Shown piece by piece: positions 13,601 to 27,700 of a DNA stretch of 64,000 bases (positions are counted from its first letter, which is position 1; every line of letters starts with the position of its first letter). This stretch comes from Breviolum minutum Mf 1.05b.01. Taxonomy: Eukaryota; Sar; Dinophyceae; Suessiales; Symbiodiniaceae. The DNA lies in contig DF239836.1 of assembly GCA_000507305.1 (NCBI GenBank), positions 94,934-158,933 of the forward strand, written 5' to 3'. The position numbers were made by a program, and so were the translations under genes. Below the pieces are notes generated by a model. It did not search any database. It was not told the DNA's origin and saw only the letters and a program-made list of their open reading frames with translations.

Positions 13601-15756
13601 GTTCTTTGGAGTTATATCCCATAGCATCCATGTATGGTATATATACCTACATTTACCATAAAAATCAACCAAATGTAGGTATACATATATATATATATAT
13701 ACCATACATGGATCCTATGGGTATGTCTAAGGGTATTTTTTTCTCTACTTTGAGTTATGTGGATTGTATCTATAGACCACGAAATCAGGATTCCGGAACC
13801 GAAACATCAGTGGGATTTTCAGGAATGGGACCCCGTACTGTACCCCATACTATTCCCATACCACTCCCATAAGAATCCCTAAAGATATGGGTGTTTCCGA
13901 AAATAGTGGTACCCCCAAATCATCCATTTTAATAGGGTTTTCCATTATAAACCATCCATTTTGGGGTTCCTCTATTTTTGGAAACACCCATATGGGAATT
14001 GGTATGGGAATAGTATGGGAAACTTACCATTTTCAGGGGGTCCCATGATTGGGAGATGTCTGGAAGGACCCTTGAAAACCAACCAGGATTTCTTTGAATG
14101 CAGGCGTTTTGTTTTTGCGCACCTGCTCAGGTAAAACGTGATGGGCCAAAAATTCTTTAAATTCCTCAGTGGGATCATTCCGGTGAAGAAGATTGGAACT
14201 CCTACAAGGTTAGCCCCTATAAGTAGGGGTTATTATAACCCTGCAGCTACCCATGTCTAAGGTCATTTATAAGGGTTAATGACTCCATTCATAACTGGTA
14301 TACCGGCCCACCTGGCAGAGACGTTTTTTTTTCGAGAATCGAGATTCGTCATTTCAGGACCCTTCCACAGCATACCCGGTGACCCGACCAAAAGATCGTT
14401 CGCAACAGTTTCGGTATGACTGCATGTCTTATATGCAAAGTTCAAAAATACACTGCCTGAAACTAATAGCTCGCAACCTGAAAATGGACGGTTGGAATAC
14501 TAGTTTCCTTCTGGGATGGCCTGTTTTCAGGGGCAAACAGTTAGTTTCAGGGAGGGTTTTTTCAAGGTGTTCGAAGCTGGAGTAAATTGGGAATTCTAAT
14601 GCCAGCTAGCATCCAATCATCCCAAAGATTCATGTCAATGCTATGCAAACATGCAAGCTGGTCACAAGGTTCCAAACATATTCATGCCATCGAAGGGACA
14701 AGTGCAAGAAAGGAGTTGTGCTCTCATAAAACTCCAAGATACCACGCAACTGTTGATGGCTCGGAAATCTGACGAAGCACCTGTTCTATATTAGAAAACC
14801 TACTAGGGTGTCCATGGAAGTGATCGTGACTTTTTAGTTCTTTTTGGGTTCTGTACATCACCAAAGAAAAATTCCCCAAGAATTCATGAACTTCTCATCG
14901 AAGGCCTTCGATTCTTCAGTCTTGCGGCTTCTGAAGCATCCTGGCGGCGTGTTGTGGGGGGGTTCCCAAGAAAAATCTGCTATATTCAGGTCATGGTTAA
15001 AGGTTGGTTTGGGTTGGTGGTTTGAATATTTGGGATCCCCTCATGAAAGGGATTGTTACTTAGGAATATCCCTAGAATCCCAATTTTTTATTAGTTGAAA
15101 TATATCGGCGTGGCATTTTACCAAGATAGAATCACCACTTTTTTTTGTTGCTGTATAGAAGGAATTGTACTACCCAACTAGATACAGTTTATGTATGTAT
15201 GTTTATGTCATAAGCCATTGTGAGGATGCAGGACCCTGAACCAATCAGGATTTCATGGAATCTCATAAGTTTTTTTTTTCACTCCTCACCAATCTACCGA
15301 TCAATCCATCGATCAATCTGCCATGATTCTAAGGTTGTTTCACCACACCTTTGGAACACACCCCTTAACCTATCCCAACAGGCTGTAAAGGGAATCCTTT
15401 CATAGTTGGCTAGCTTGATGGCCTGGGGTGTGCTCTAGGGGTGCGTTGTAACTTCCTTGGAACGATGGATCAAAAATCATCCCACTTGAGTGTGAATCAG
15501 GTTGGTCCGTATTACGCGTGTGGCACGCATTGCCCGACTTCTACGACAAGTGCCTGAGGCGTTTTTGACCAGACAAGAAAAACCATCCAAAAAACCGTAG
15601 GAAAATGGACAAACATTTGTTGTAATGCCCCTATTACTGTACTTATAAATGGGGGTTATAACTTATAACCCCTATATACAAGGTGGGCCCCTACCAGGTT
15701 GGGAATAAGTAGGGGCCCATAACTCCACTTACTGTATAGGGGTTAGTTCACCGCAG

Positions 15757-15791
<35 letters not shown>

Positions 15792-18700
15792 CTGTCGACC
15801 ATTTACGAAGGGGCCCCATGTCATTCCATTGATTTCAGGATCGGCAACGGCTTCGTAGCCGGATTGGTTGGACTTTCATTCAATCACCACATCTTAGTTT
15901 TGAAGGATTTTAATAAGGGTCTCAGGGTCTCATAGATATGAAAAATAGTTGTAACTATATGTGTGAATTTCATCCCATGGGATCCCCATCCGTAAAAAAG
16001 TCACCTTAAAAAACACACACATCGACATCCACCTTTGATTCTTTTCTTTGAAAGAAAAAACAACTAGTGGTTATCAGCAACTCTCCTGTTTCTAGGGGAA
16101 ACCACCGGGCCCCAAACCAACAATTACCGTAACCATTGGTTGAAAAACACATCCACCTTTCGTGACCTTTCCAGGTCATGATTTTATTGAAGGGCATTGG
16201 TGTGGCCTCACGCTCGGTGTCGCTTGGATATTTTCCAAACAAAACGGGGGTCCAACAGGCCAACGGGATGGGGTTTTTGGAATTTTGAGTAAGGGAGGGT
16301 ACTATATACACATTATATACACATATATATATATATATATAAGCCTGGAACCCTAAACAACCATTTTTTCGTGGATGTTTGGTGAAACAACCATTTCCCA
16401 AGTAAAGGTTTGGAATTATCCAACTGAAACAATCATTTTAAAGTGGATGTTTCGGGTACCAGGAGTAAATTTATGGATTAGGACATTTTTTATGTTTTTG
16501 AAAATGAAGTACTCAGCAGAAAGTAGACATAGCAATTATATATATGTATATATATACACACACATATTTTTACAATTATACAGTTGTATTTCTTTTTTTT
16601 CGTTGCTCACTTGTGTCGACCTAGATGGTGGACCTGGGCATTGTGAGATTTGCATCCCTTGTTCTGGGGATCAGTGTGTAGGTAATCACCCGCACTAAAC
16701 CAACGTCGGCTCGCACAATTCACCTGTCATTTGTGCATGGAATCTGGTGCCAATTTTAGATGATGACACCCTGCGAAATTTCACATAGATACCAAAATGA
16801 TCATGATGCCATATAGTTGGAGCAGGCGATACATTTTCCAAGGCTCATCATTTTGGCTATGTTAGTTTTCGAAGTATTGTACATTATATGATTATATTAC
16901 CTGCAACGTGTTGCCAGAAAATCCTCGGAAGATCCATTTTTCAATGGTGGAAAACCAATTATAGCATGAAACCCTTGTGGTAGTTTTTCTTTTGCCGTAT
17001 CCAAGGGTGCTTGAATGAACTCGGTACATTAGCAATCAGTAGTTCGCGATCAAACCAATTCTTCAAAAGTCATCCATTTGCATATGAAAAAAAGGATTGG
17101 TTGGTTTATATTAGAGCAAGTGGTATGTATATAAACCAAGATTCGAAAAGTCGTTTTTTGGCCTGGCCGGCAGGTTCAGTTATAAGGAATATTCCTATAG
17201 CTTTTATGATATCCAAACGATATTCAAAGTGTCGGCCGGTGGGGTGACTCCACTGCAAGAAGGAGATGCACTCCGTAAATCTAACAGCACAGTTTCTCCC
17301 TGGAAAAATTAGGCCAAAATTGCCCCCAAAAAGGAAAGGAGTCTCAGAATCTCGTCTTAGCAAGCCCATCATCCCATCCCATTTTCAGGGTGCGATTTGT
17401 TAGGGAAAACCACCTTGGAAAGGATCGATGATGGCTCAACTCCCATGGATGTCTCGGTTTCTCATGGCCCCGAAAACAACAAATCCACCGAACTTGGGGG
17501 GTGGCGAGCCAGCCATCGATCGATTGTCAATACGGTGTAGAAAATGGCGAGGGTTTTTTGTCCTCAAAAATGCCGTCATCTTTGTAAAGAGTCGCCGATT
17601 CTAGAGTTGGAAAACGAGAAACTGCCACCACTCAACCATTAAGAAACGACGAAAGGAAACGAGGAGGAGTCTCCACCTCCGTCAAATTTGCCAAAGATGG
17701 CAAGCCCATCCTTTGGTCAAAAATGGACTATGAAATGGGCAAATTCCCGGAGATTTTAACCCTTTCGATTTCATGGGTTTTCAATAAGCAAACGGCAATT
17801 TTTTTCGCGACCAAACCGGCCGAGTAGGAAAACTCCAAAAGGTAGTAAACACTAGGGGAATCCTACCCAAAATGTTCAGGTCAGGTTAAGGATTTATATG
17901 ATAGATTGTCCAGAATCTCCCTGAAACCAACATAGCACCTCAAAATGAATGGTTGGAAGACGAGAGTTGTTTCCTTTGGGATGGATACTTTCCTGGCAGG
18001 TGCGTTTGCTGTTAGTTTCAGGGAGGGTATTCCAATGTCATTTCCACCTCTCTTCTTAGATTCCATGTTATCATGTTGCTGCTGGCATGCTTTTTCCGAT
18101 ATGTTTTGGCAACTTGGGGGAGTAGAATGGAATGGGATACATCCCCTGAAACTAACAGTTCGGCCCTAAAGGACATGAATCATCTTCGAACCATTGATAT
18201 TCAGGGGCAAACTCGCTGTTAAACTTTGGGAGTGTAGCGGTTTCCTTTTCCTTGGCTATTGCGCAAACACCAAAACACATGTTCTCCATGAGCTTTTCGG
18301 TGCTTCATTTGGACAGTTTCCAGGTTCTTCACCTGTCTCATCCTGCTGTCCTCCGGCACCAAGAAGGGGGGAAGCGGGGCCAAAAAACGCAGCAGGAGAT
18401 TCACAGCAGAAATGATAGAATCAAGTAGCAAAAGCTCGACTAGAAATCAATCCGTTGCACCCCATCAAAGAGATATAGACTTTAGATTTTTTTTCCAAAT
18501 TTTGCATGCATCAAATGTCATTTCTTTCTCCAATTTTATCTAACACAATTTGCATTTCTTTTATCCAGATGGTTGAAACAAGACTGTTCTATTTTTTCTC
18601 CAAAAAAGGGGTTGCAGCCCAAAAAGAGGCTGGCACATGGTATGCTGGGTGTTCTTTACAATTGAAAACGACGTCAAGCCAAGTCAGACCAAGCAGTGGA

Positions 18701-21700
18701 AAAAAAGAACTAAACTTAGCCCATTTGAACGGAAAAAATGATAGATCACTAGCTGGTGTTTTCAAACGTTTGTTTCTCTTGGATTTGTTCAAGGTGATTT
18801 TTTACTTTGTACGATGGTAAATGACCATCTTTCACCACCATTTGGGCTAAGATTCTTGGAACTTTTTCTGAGCATATCTTAGATTAGCCTTATTCCCTTA
18901 GCTCCTTTGAGTTTAGTGGGATGTTATATGTGACCCACTAAGAGTTTAACTTTTAGCAGGGTTTCCCTAAGGGTTGCCATGTTTTCCAAGCATCGTGGCC
19001 ATGGAAATCCAAGTCATGCTCTCATTTCGACCGGGGAGGTTGAATCACGATCGCTTGTTTGTTTAATGGCTAATCAACCAACCTCTCCCTAAAGTAAACC
19101 CCCCGGACAGAAGGGTTTAACACGGCCTTGTTAAGCGAAACCATTAGTTGAAGGCCTTCTTTCTGGGGGGTACATTAGGGGGGGTTGGTTGACCAGCCAT
19201 AATTTGTTGTGTCAGTGTTCGTGGAATAGACAAATTCGACTATTCCTTTGTCCTTTCTTATAGGGATTATAAAATCACATATAGTGGGGATCCCTCCGAA
19301 AGCAATCTGTAGAATGGGACGGGACAAATCTAACAATAGATACCCAACACCCATAGGATCCATGTATGGTATATTTGCCTACATTTACCATAAAAAATCA
19401 ACCATTCATGTAGGTAAATATGCCATTTCCATGGATGGTATGGGACATGCTGAAGGTTAACTTTCAGTAGGAGATTCGGGGAGTGTTTTAGATAGAGTAT
19501 TTGCCACCTTCTTGGCCCCCAGGGTGGTTAAAAAAACACACACCGATTGCTTCAACCAACAAAACCCGAGTCGCAACGAGTGGTGTGTGTGAAATTTGAA
19601 ACCTAAATGTCAGGAGGATATTCCTTAGGGAGAAACAAAAAATTGTTACAATCTGCCATTTAGGTTTTTGCCTAAATGCCACTTTGTTTTTACCATTTTT
19701 TGATAAATGACAAAAAGCCATCGCTTTTCACACTTTTTTGGACCCAAAAACCGACCGACCCAACGAGGTGCGTCATCTACATCTTTGCCATTGCACTGAC
19801 GCAATTGTCTGAAGATACCACCTTGGGACAGACCTATTTTCCGACCTTGGCGGATGGAATGTGACTTTTGCTGCGAAAAAACGCGGAACGAAAGGAGGAC
19901 AACAAAAACTCCAACAGTTGTGGGTTGGGTTGGGGATGTTTTTTTAAGAAGGGAACGGTGGATGGGGGAGTAGTGCTTGGAGGATCATCCCAGTTAGTAA
20001 GTAGGTAGTAACCCCCATTTACAAGCCGTTTAGGCCATTTGGAAAGGGAACAACCCCAGTTAGGGGACTTACTAACCATAGTTATTAACCACTTACTAAA
20101 TGGGATGATACTCCAAGACCCCGGATGAATCATTTACTGGGCACATCATAGTGACCAGGAAACCCGCCAGTTGGTTTTTTTTTGCCCCCAAATGGTGTGG
20201 TGATTGTAAGGGAAGTGTCCACTCAGAATGCCCTTCATAGGGTTAGGAATTAATTATAGTGCATAAGTTGGCCGGAATGCTACACCACCCCCTTTTTGTT
20301 TAAAGGGTTTTCATGGGTCTTATGTTCGTAGCATTTTTTTCACTTGGCATCAGTTCTCCTTTGGGCAATGAAGAACGCACCATACTGCAACCTGCAACGT
20401 AGCATCACTTTGCGTCGTAGAGAAAACACACTGATTTCAATAGAATGAATGTGTTGACAATCTTCCTGGGTTGACGTGATCTCAAACCCCTTCCTGGCTC
20501 TAGAGTGGTTGGCTAAGGGAGCCCAACAAAAAAAACAGTCTTAAATGTCTTGGTAAAACAGAGCTTCCAACGAATCCGAGTTGTTCTTAAAGCGCCTTAA
20601 GAATCAGCTGTGAAAAAAACAACCACTCTGTCCATTGAGATCATGTTACGTTGAAAAAGCTGAAGTTAAAAACGTATTCCTGAGAAAAAACAGTGCAAAG
20701 TTTGGGTCACGAAAGTTCTTTTGAAACAAGCAACAAACTCCAGCATTTCTCTGCAGATATCTTTTTGACGGTGATTTTGTTCAAATCACCCGGAATTTGA
20801 ATCATCAATGTATCGTAAGTGAATGTATACAAGCTGGGCCCCTACCAGTTATGATATATAGATATATGATACATATTAATATACATATTACAAACTCGTT
20901 TGGCCCCGGCAGTTCTTCATTTCCATCACATTCGCGGGTGTTTTTTCAAGTCAGGTTCTCCTTGCTCTTCCATGGCTGCTTCTATCAAGGCAACCGCATC
21001 GTTGAAGTGATTCGCGGGTGAGTTGGTCATGGGGAATCTAAGGGGCCCACCCTCCCCAATGCCACCCCTTTTGAAATACACCCCTGAAGATTAACGGCTG
21101 GAACATGTCCTCATGGAGGTTTGGTTGGTTCAGATCATTTTTCCTTTCTTTTCATGGGTGATTTGTAGGTTCCAGCCGTGAATCTTCCAGGGGGTAGCCG
21201 GGACTATTACGAGATTATTTTTAAGGGACAATTTGCAGCTAAAACATTTCCCTCAACAACTTGTGGGTGCCCTTAGATTCCCATGCTTTTGGGAAACAAA
21301 CTTCACCAACTAGAGACTGCTTGGCAGGGCCGCCCCTCACTTATTTTGGATTGGTGAAATTTTTATACTCGAGCAATAACAAAGAACCTGGTTGTTTAGG
21401 CAAGTATATACGGATTATATTTAAACTATATTTTTAAAACCATACTAAGGATCCTTATTGAGCAACCAGTATACTGCAAAATAAAAGGTTTTTTTGTGGC
21501 TCACTTAGTTTACCCAGCTGAAATTCAGATACATCTTCAAATGATCGAACAAAAACTCCTAAGACTCTGGATGATTACCAAGATCTGATAGTTTGTTCAG
21601 AAATATTGCATATACTCTCCCTCAAACTAACTAATACCACCCTTGCGTGGTTGGACAACGACATTCCCTTTTGGGGCCATTTTGCCCATTTTCAGACAAA

Positions 21701-24700
21701 CTCGCTGTTAGTTTCAAGCCTGGTACCTACTTGGAGGATCATCGCAATTGGTAAGTGGTTAGTAACTCCAGTAACTCCATGTTTTAGCCATTTAGGCCAT
21801 TTGGAAGTGGAACAACCCTACTTAGGAGACTTACTTACTAACCATGATTATTCACCACGTATCCTAGTCCTGGGATGATCCTCCAAGTAGGGTGATGGTT
21901 AATCCCAGCACTAAGCTCGTGGGGTCGGTTTGAGGATTTCACATGACTTGGAGGACTCAGGTCCGACTCGACCTGGATTTGAAAAAAAACATAATTCGCT
22001 GGCTGGTAGTTATACCCAATTTTCAGTAGGATCCATACATCGACTTATGAAAAGGTCCTTAAATCCATCTTGGGGCATTTGCAAATATCTTTTGTGGCTG
22101 CGGAAGTCATTTGGGCCTGAAGGAGTGAGACAGATCAGAATGTTTGGCGTTGCCAACACAGAAGGCTATGATTTTGGAGCCTGGCTTCTTTATATCGGCT
22201 TCCTTGTCAATTGGGCGGCACCAGCTCTGGCCCAACTCCCGAGTACTTGCCGCGAGGCCCTCACCCACACCGCACTGGTGTGCACAGGGACCCCGCCTAC
22301 ATACTGCCCGCCCGGGTGGGGTCTATGCTCCTTATGTTGGGGTTGGTTCTTACTCGGATGCTGCTGCGGCATGATAGCATGTGTTGCCCTACTCACACTA
22401 TAAGTACCTGTGCGAGCTGGATTCCTGAACCTCAGATCATTTGGGTATTTCCAAAAATAAGGGTACCCCAAAATGGATGGTTTATAATGGAAAACCCCAT
22501 TAAAATGGATGATTTGGGGGTACCACTATTTTCGGAAGCACTCATTTACCAATATTAGCAGGTTTTGGTTGAACATTGACACCCCCTTGGTTTCGTCAAG
22601 GTTTTAACGCTTTTTCATTGAGTTAGGTGGGTGGAGTATGTCAAAACACCCACGCAGAGTTTCCAGGTTCACATCTCAAAAGAAACCCCTTCATACTTTG
22701 ATATGAATTATTGGGGGGTAGAAAAACACCTTTGGCAAATTATGAAAAAATCAGCCACTCTAAAAAAAGGGATTGCCATGATTTTCCGTCAATGTTAGGT
22801 TCGTTGCCACAGAATGTAAGGCAATAGCAGGCAATCTATTTGCTGGTATGGATGTTTCCGAAAATGGTGGTACCCCCAAATCATCCATTTTAATAGGGCT
22901 TTCCATGATTTTCACCATCCATTTTCGGGGTACCCCTTTTTTTGGAAACACCCGTATATGACAGGGTTTAGACCTTTCCTTTTTTTCCGGGACCGGAAAT
23001 CCATCGGAGAACGTGGACGCGGAAGCCCGACGGACGACTGCAGGTCTTCCAGACTTTGCCAAGCTTTGCTTCAAGGCCGGATCCCGTTTGGGGGAAAGGA
23101 AGGCCCCCGACAAAAAAATCCGACGTGAGGGACCGGGATGTCCTGCTGGTATCCCCATAGGATCCATGTATGGTATATTTGCCTACATTTACCATAAAAA
23201 TCAACCATTCATGTAGGTAAATATGCCATACATGGATGGTATGGGATCTACATAAGTAGATTGGTTTCGTCCCGTAAATATGTGAAATAAACAAACGATT
23301 CCGATCACGATTGTGAATCGATCACGAACCCAGCCGGACACCCTTATGTATGTTTTTTTTTTTGGAGCCAAGCAGGGGAAAACCTGACGCAACTTTTTGG
23401 GGGATGTTTTTTTTTTGGTAGGAAAAGTATCAGCTAATGGCAAATCGGTGGTTTGGGATTCTAGGGGGGCCTAAGTAACAATCCCTTTCATAAGGGGATC
23501 CCAGGAATCCAAACCACCGGGCCCCAAACCACCAATTTACCATTCGTTGAAGTAGATAAGTTTTTTTCAATCAACGATAATTTTTGAATTGTCCTTTGAG
23601 TGAGTGATTTATCATATATTTTTGTTCGACGTTTTCTTATGATAGATCCTTCAGTTTGTTCGTTCTAATCTATCAACATGTAGGTCTCCCAGGTTTTTTG
23701 AAGAAACCATTATTGAACTGAAGATACTTGAATGATCATCATAGTTAGTATGTGGTTGATACTAGCATAATCTCACTGCAATTCCCCAAACTTATTGCAC
23801 ATCATAGATATAGATATGCTGTTTTCATCCATCACCCTTGTTTATTTCCATCACTTAGTATATCAAGTGGGATTTTTTTTGGGGGGTGGTATCCTATCAT
23901 CCTATCCTGGGTGTATTTTCTTTTTTTTGGTGCAGGAAAATTTCATGTATGGAATCTCCTTACTGATCTTTGTGGTGCTTGCACCACTGACCGCTGGGGG
24001 GACTCAGTTCCGACCGGAAAGTTTTCTTCACTCAGCTGGTGGTAAGGTCGGCGTGGGCTTGTCCCCCTTAGAATGGGACACCAGGATCTACTTGGATGTC
24101 CCGTTGGAAGTTACGATCAATGGGTTATTTCACCTACTTATAGGTATACGGTATATTGGGGTTATAATCCACTGATCCTAACCTTTTCCTAACTTCCAAC
24201 GGGGATGATCCAAGTCTGCAGGAATCTCCAAAAATTGAAGCATGAGCAAAAAACAAATCTTAGAAGTCATGGAGATGATGACTCGACTAGATTCGGTGGT
24301 TTCAAGGATATTTTTTTTTTGAAATTTATATTTCTCTGGAACTTGAGAAAGATATCCCCCCAGTTTGACTCATATCTTTCAACTGTGGTGCTTCAACCAC
24401 CACCCAGTGTCAAAGTTTTGGGTATTCACAAGCACCCTGCATGATTCATTTCGCTAGAGCAAAGAGCACAATTGCCAGGAAAAAAGAGTGAAATTGGATG
24501 TGTAGGTGGTGATTTCACCGATTTTTTTGAAATACATTTTTTAATTGAGGAAGATGAAACTACCTTGATGTGTACCATTTTTTTTGATTTTCGGGTCGCA
24601 AAAAAAATAGCACCAAAAAATGACTATCCCTAAGGATCCATACCCTTCCCGATTCGAGTAGGTTTGATGGTCCCAATCCCATCCTTACACTAGGATTGTA

Positions 24701-27700
24701 GGGTTAATCCCTTTCTTACAAACGGATCTTTAGGGAGATACACCAATATCATTGTCAATGTGAAACTTTCAGTGCTGCTTATCTCGTGGATTTTGATGCC
24801 CATTAAATCCGCCGAAATGTATGAAATGCCTTATGAAATGACCTGACGGGTTTTCCAACCCCTTAGATTCTCCCCATGGGATTGAGGTCATGAACATGAT
24901 TGTGGGCGTTTTGGTGGAAGTGGTCGGAATCGTCGCAGCGGCCGAACAAGAAGCTTCCACGCGCAAAAGTTTGCTGGAGAGTCTTCGTGATGTTTCTTGG
25001 GATGTTTGAAAAGGGGGGATGTTTGTGGGTGGTCTTTTTTTGTGTCCTAATCTATTAGGGACGTCCAACAGTGTTTTAGCCATAGGTCAGTGGATTTCAA
25101 CAAGTCTTTTTTTTGATTTCCACGGAAAAAAAACTTGAGGAAAACTGAACGCACATTTTGACTCATATCTTTATATAAATGGGTAGCTTGCTAGTTACTT
25201 AGGAGGTTGCCATGGTGATAAAAAAAATCACCTTTTGAAGGTTGATCAACTTGTCATGATTCGACCCATTTAACAAGGATTCCCGTCATTGAAAGGTGGG
25301 AGTTTTGTGTATTCCCCACTATAAATACTATAAGGAGTTGATCCCAATATTGTTTTATTGATCAATTCCTTATATTGGGAATCCTTATTAAATGGGAATA
25401 TATGGATGTTTGATCAATCCTGATATTCCCGAAAAAAAAAACATCCCAATTATAACATTGTTAAATCCACTGGTGAGAAAGTATTATCAGTTTTCGGCCC
25501 GGGGCCGAAAAGGAGAGTGGTTTTTATTTTTTTTAAAGTTAATCTTTGTTTGGGCACATTCATTGACCCCCATACTGCATATACATACTGTATAATATAT
25601 ATGTATACGTCTATATGTTAATGATTTGCTTCCTCGTTGCCTGCTAAGCACAAACCAGTTTACGAATCACAAACAAACTGCTGTTCGAAAATTCATGACA
25701 TGAAGCTGCGGAAATGCAAGGGAGGATCATCATATTTGGTGCAATTATGACGAATTCCAAGCCGACAACAAACAAAAGTGAGAAACTCCCACGAAATACA
25801 CTCCCTCACATAATCATGGAAGTGGAAAATGGGAGCCCTCCAAGACTAGCTACTAGGGTCATGTTCTACTTCCATGATTACAGGAAGGGGGGCAAGAGTC
25901 TGGCAAGAATCTCAAGGTATTCTGGGCCTTGTACCCTGACGTATTGCCATATATCATATTGAAATATACTGTTACACCCCCGAAGTTTAGCAGCTCGCCC
26001 CTGAAAAATAATGGTTGGAAGATTACATTCTTTTTGGGACTCGGCCATTTTTTTAGGGGCAAACACTTAAAGGGAGTAATGGCTGAAATCCTGCAACACC
26101 TCAAATCAGGAGTATCTACCTATAGACTGATGCAGGATTTTAGCCATCATTTGCATGTATATGTGTATAGACAATACCCATAAAGATAGATGAGGGTACC
26201 ACCCGAACTCGCTTGTTCTCTTCCAGTGAGAGATTCAACATAATAGGATGCTCATGCCTTATGTCTATATGTCTGTTGATTTCACGCTTTTGAAAAAGGC
26301 TTCCTAGGCATCCCAGACTCTCAACAAACATTTGGATACAGGGTACCTTTGTAGAAATAAGCCACTAGATCACCGGTAGTTAACGCAGATGGCCATGGGC
26401 ATGTTACCATCACTTTCACTTCAGATAAGACATGTAGGTATTTCCAGCTGACCCTGACCTTGATTTCCCAGAAATCATGAAATCAACCCATGAAAATCAT
26501 TGTTCCCGTCATGGAACCAACCAGGATTTCATGGCGTTGAACGGATGCTTTTCTACGTGGTAGTTTCAAACAAAATGTCATTTTCAGCTCCAGATATCTA
26601 GAAGACTTTCACCCAAACAGGTGGTCAAAAACCACCAGCACTCCCTCAAACGAACCCCTGAAAACTGGTGGTTGGGAAGCAATCCTTTCTTTTTTTGGGG
26701 CCAATTGAAAGGCCTATTTTTGGACCGCGTTTTTACGCGCTTCCCGCGTTTTCGGGTCCAACCTCCATCCATCTGACGTGCCCAACCTCGAGAAGGAAAA
26801 ATCTTCTCCAAGCAAGGCCGTGTTGAAGTTGGACTTGACAATGACTGCAACGATTACCAAGGTGCGAGATTTTCCAGCAGAGCTACTAAAAAATGGAGTT
26901 TTTAAAACCACGTATGAATGGGTAACGGGGGGTGAACTAACCTCTATAAGGGGAGTTATGGGGGCCCCTACTTATAAACTTGTAGGGACCCCATCTTGTA
27001 GGCAACAAAACAGAAAAACCAACTCAACAACAAGTCAATTAATGGATTTAACATGATGTTTCTAATCATTTGGTGATTGGGGATCTGTAAATGGTTCGTT
27101 CCCCAACAAGTGTTTCTACTGTGTTTACAAAGTTTCGCAATGTCCCTTTGGGGGGGGATTGATGAAGATCACCTTAAAGGGCTTTAAAAATTGATGATGC
27201 CATCCACTATCCACCTGGTTTCTCGTGATGTTTAGGGGGGAGGCATACTTGGAGGATCATCCCATGTAGTAAGTGGTTAATAACTATGGTTAGTAAGTCC
27301 CCTAAGTAGGGTTGTTCCCTTTCCAAATGGCCTAAATGGCTTATAAATGGGGGTCACTAGCTACTTACTAGCTGGGATGATCCTCCAAGTAGGAAACTCT
27401 GTTGATAGCTTACCATCATGGGAATTTGAGGGCCCACCCCTCCAAAGCTAACCACCTCCCAAGAAATAAAAAGGCCCGGGGCGAAGGCCGACAAAAAAGG
27501 GACAAGCAGGCGGGAAAATAATCCATCAAAAAAATCATCCAAAAAAGGCCGGATCCTTATTTCAAATATTCCTGGCAGGAAACCCTGGCATTTGGGGTGA
27601 TTGGATTTGCCGGAGTATCAACAACCATCAAACAACCATCAAGCAAATTTAACTTCCTATGAAATCATTCCGCATCAACTTCCTGATTCTTTTTGCGTGG

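Noticed and set aside
13788-13808. Possible S3-S4 exon reading DSGTETS
   Set aside because: AG|G and a GT donor are present in phase, but the splice context is weaker than at 14104 and the piece has no family match.
22211-22558. ORFs containing W-F-I-M-E-N-P-I-K-M-D-D
   Set aside because: This peptide is the translation of family J wherever it occurs (also 22760-23167 on the minus strand).
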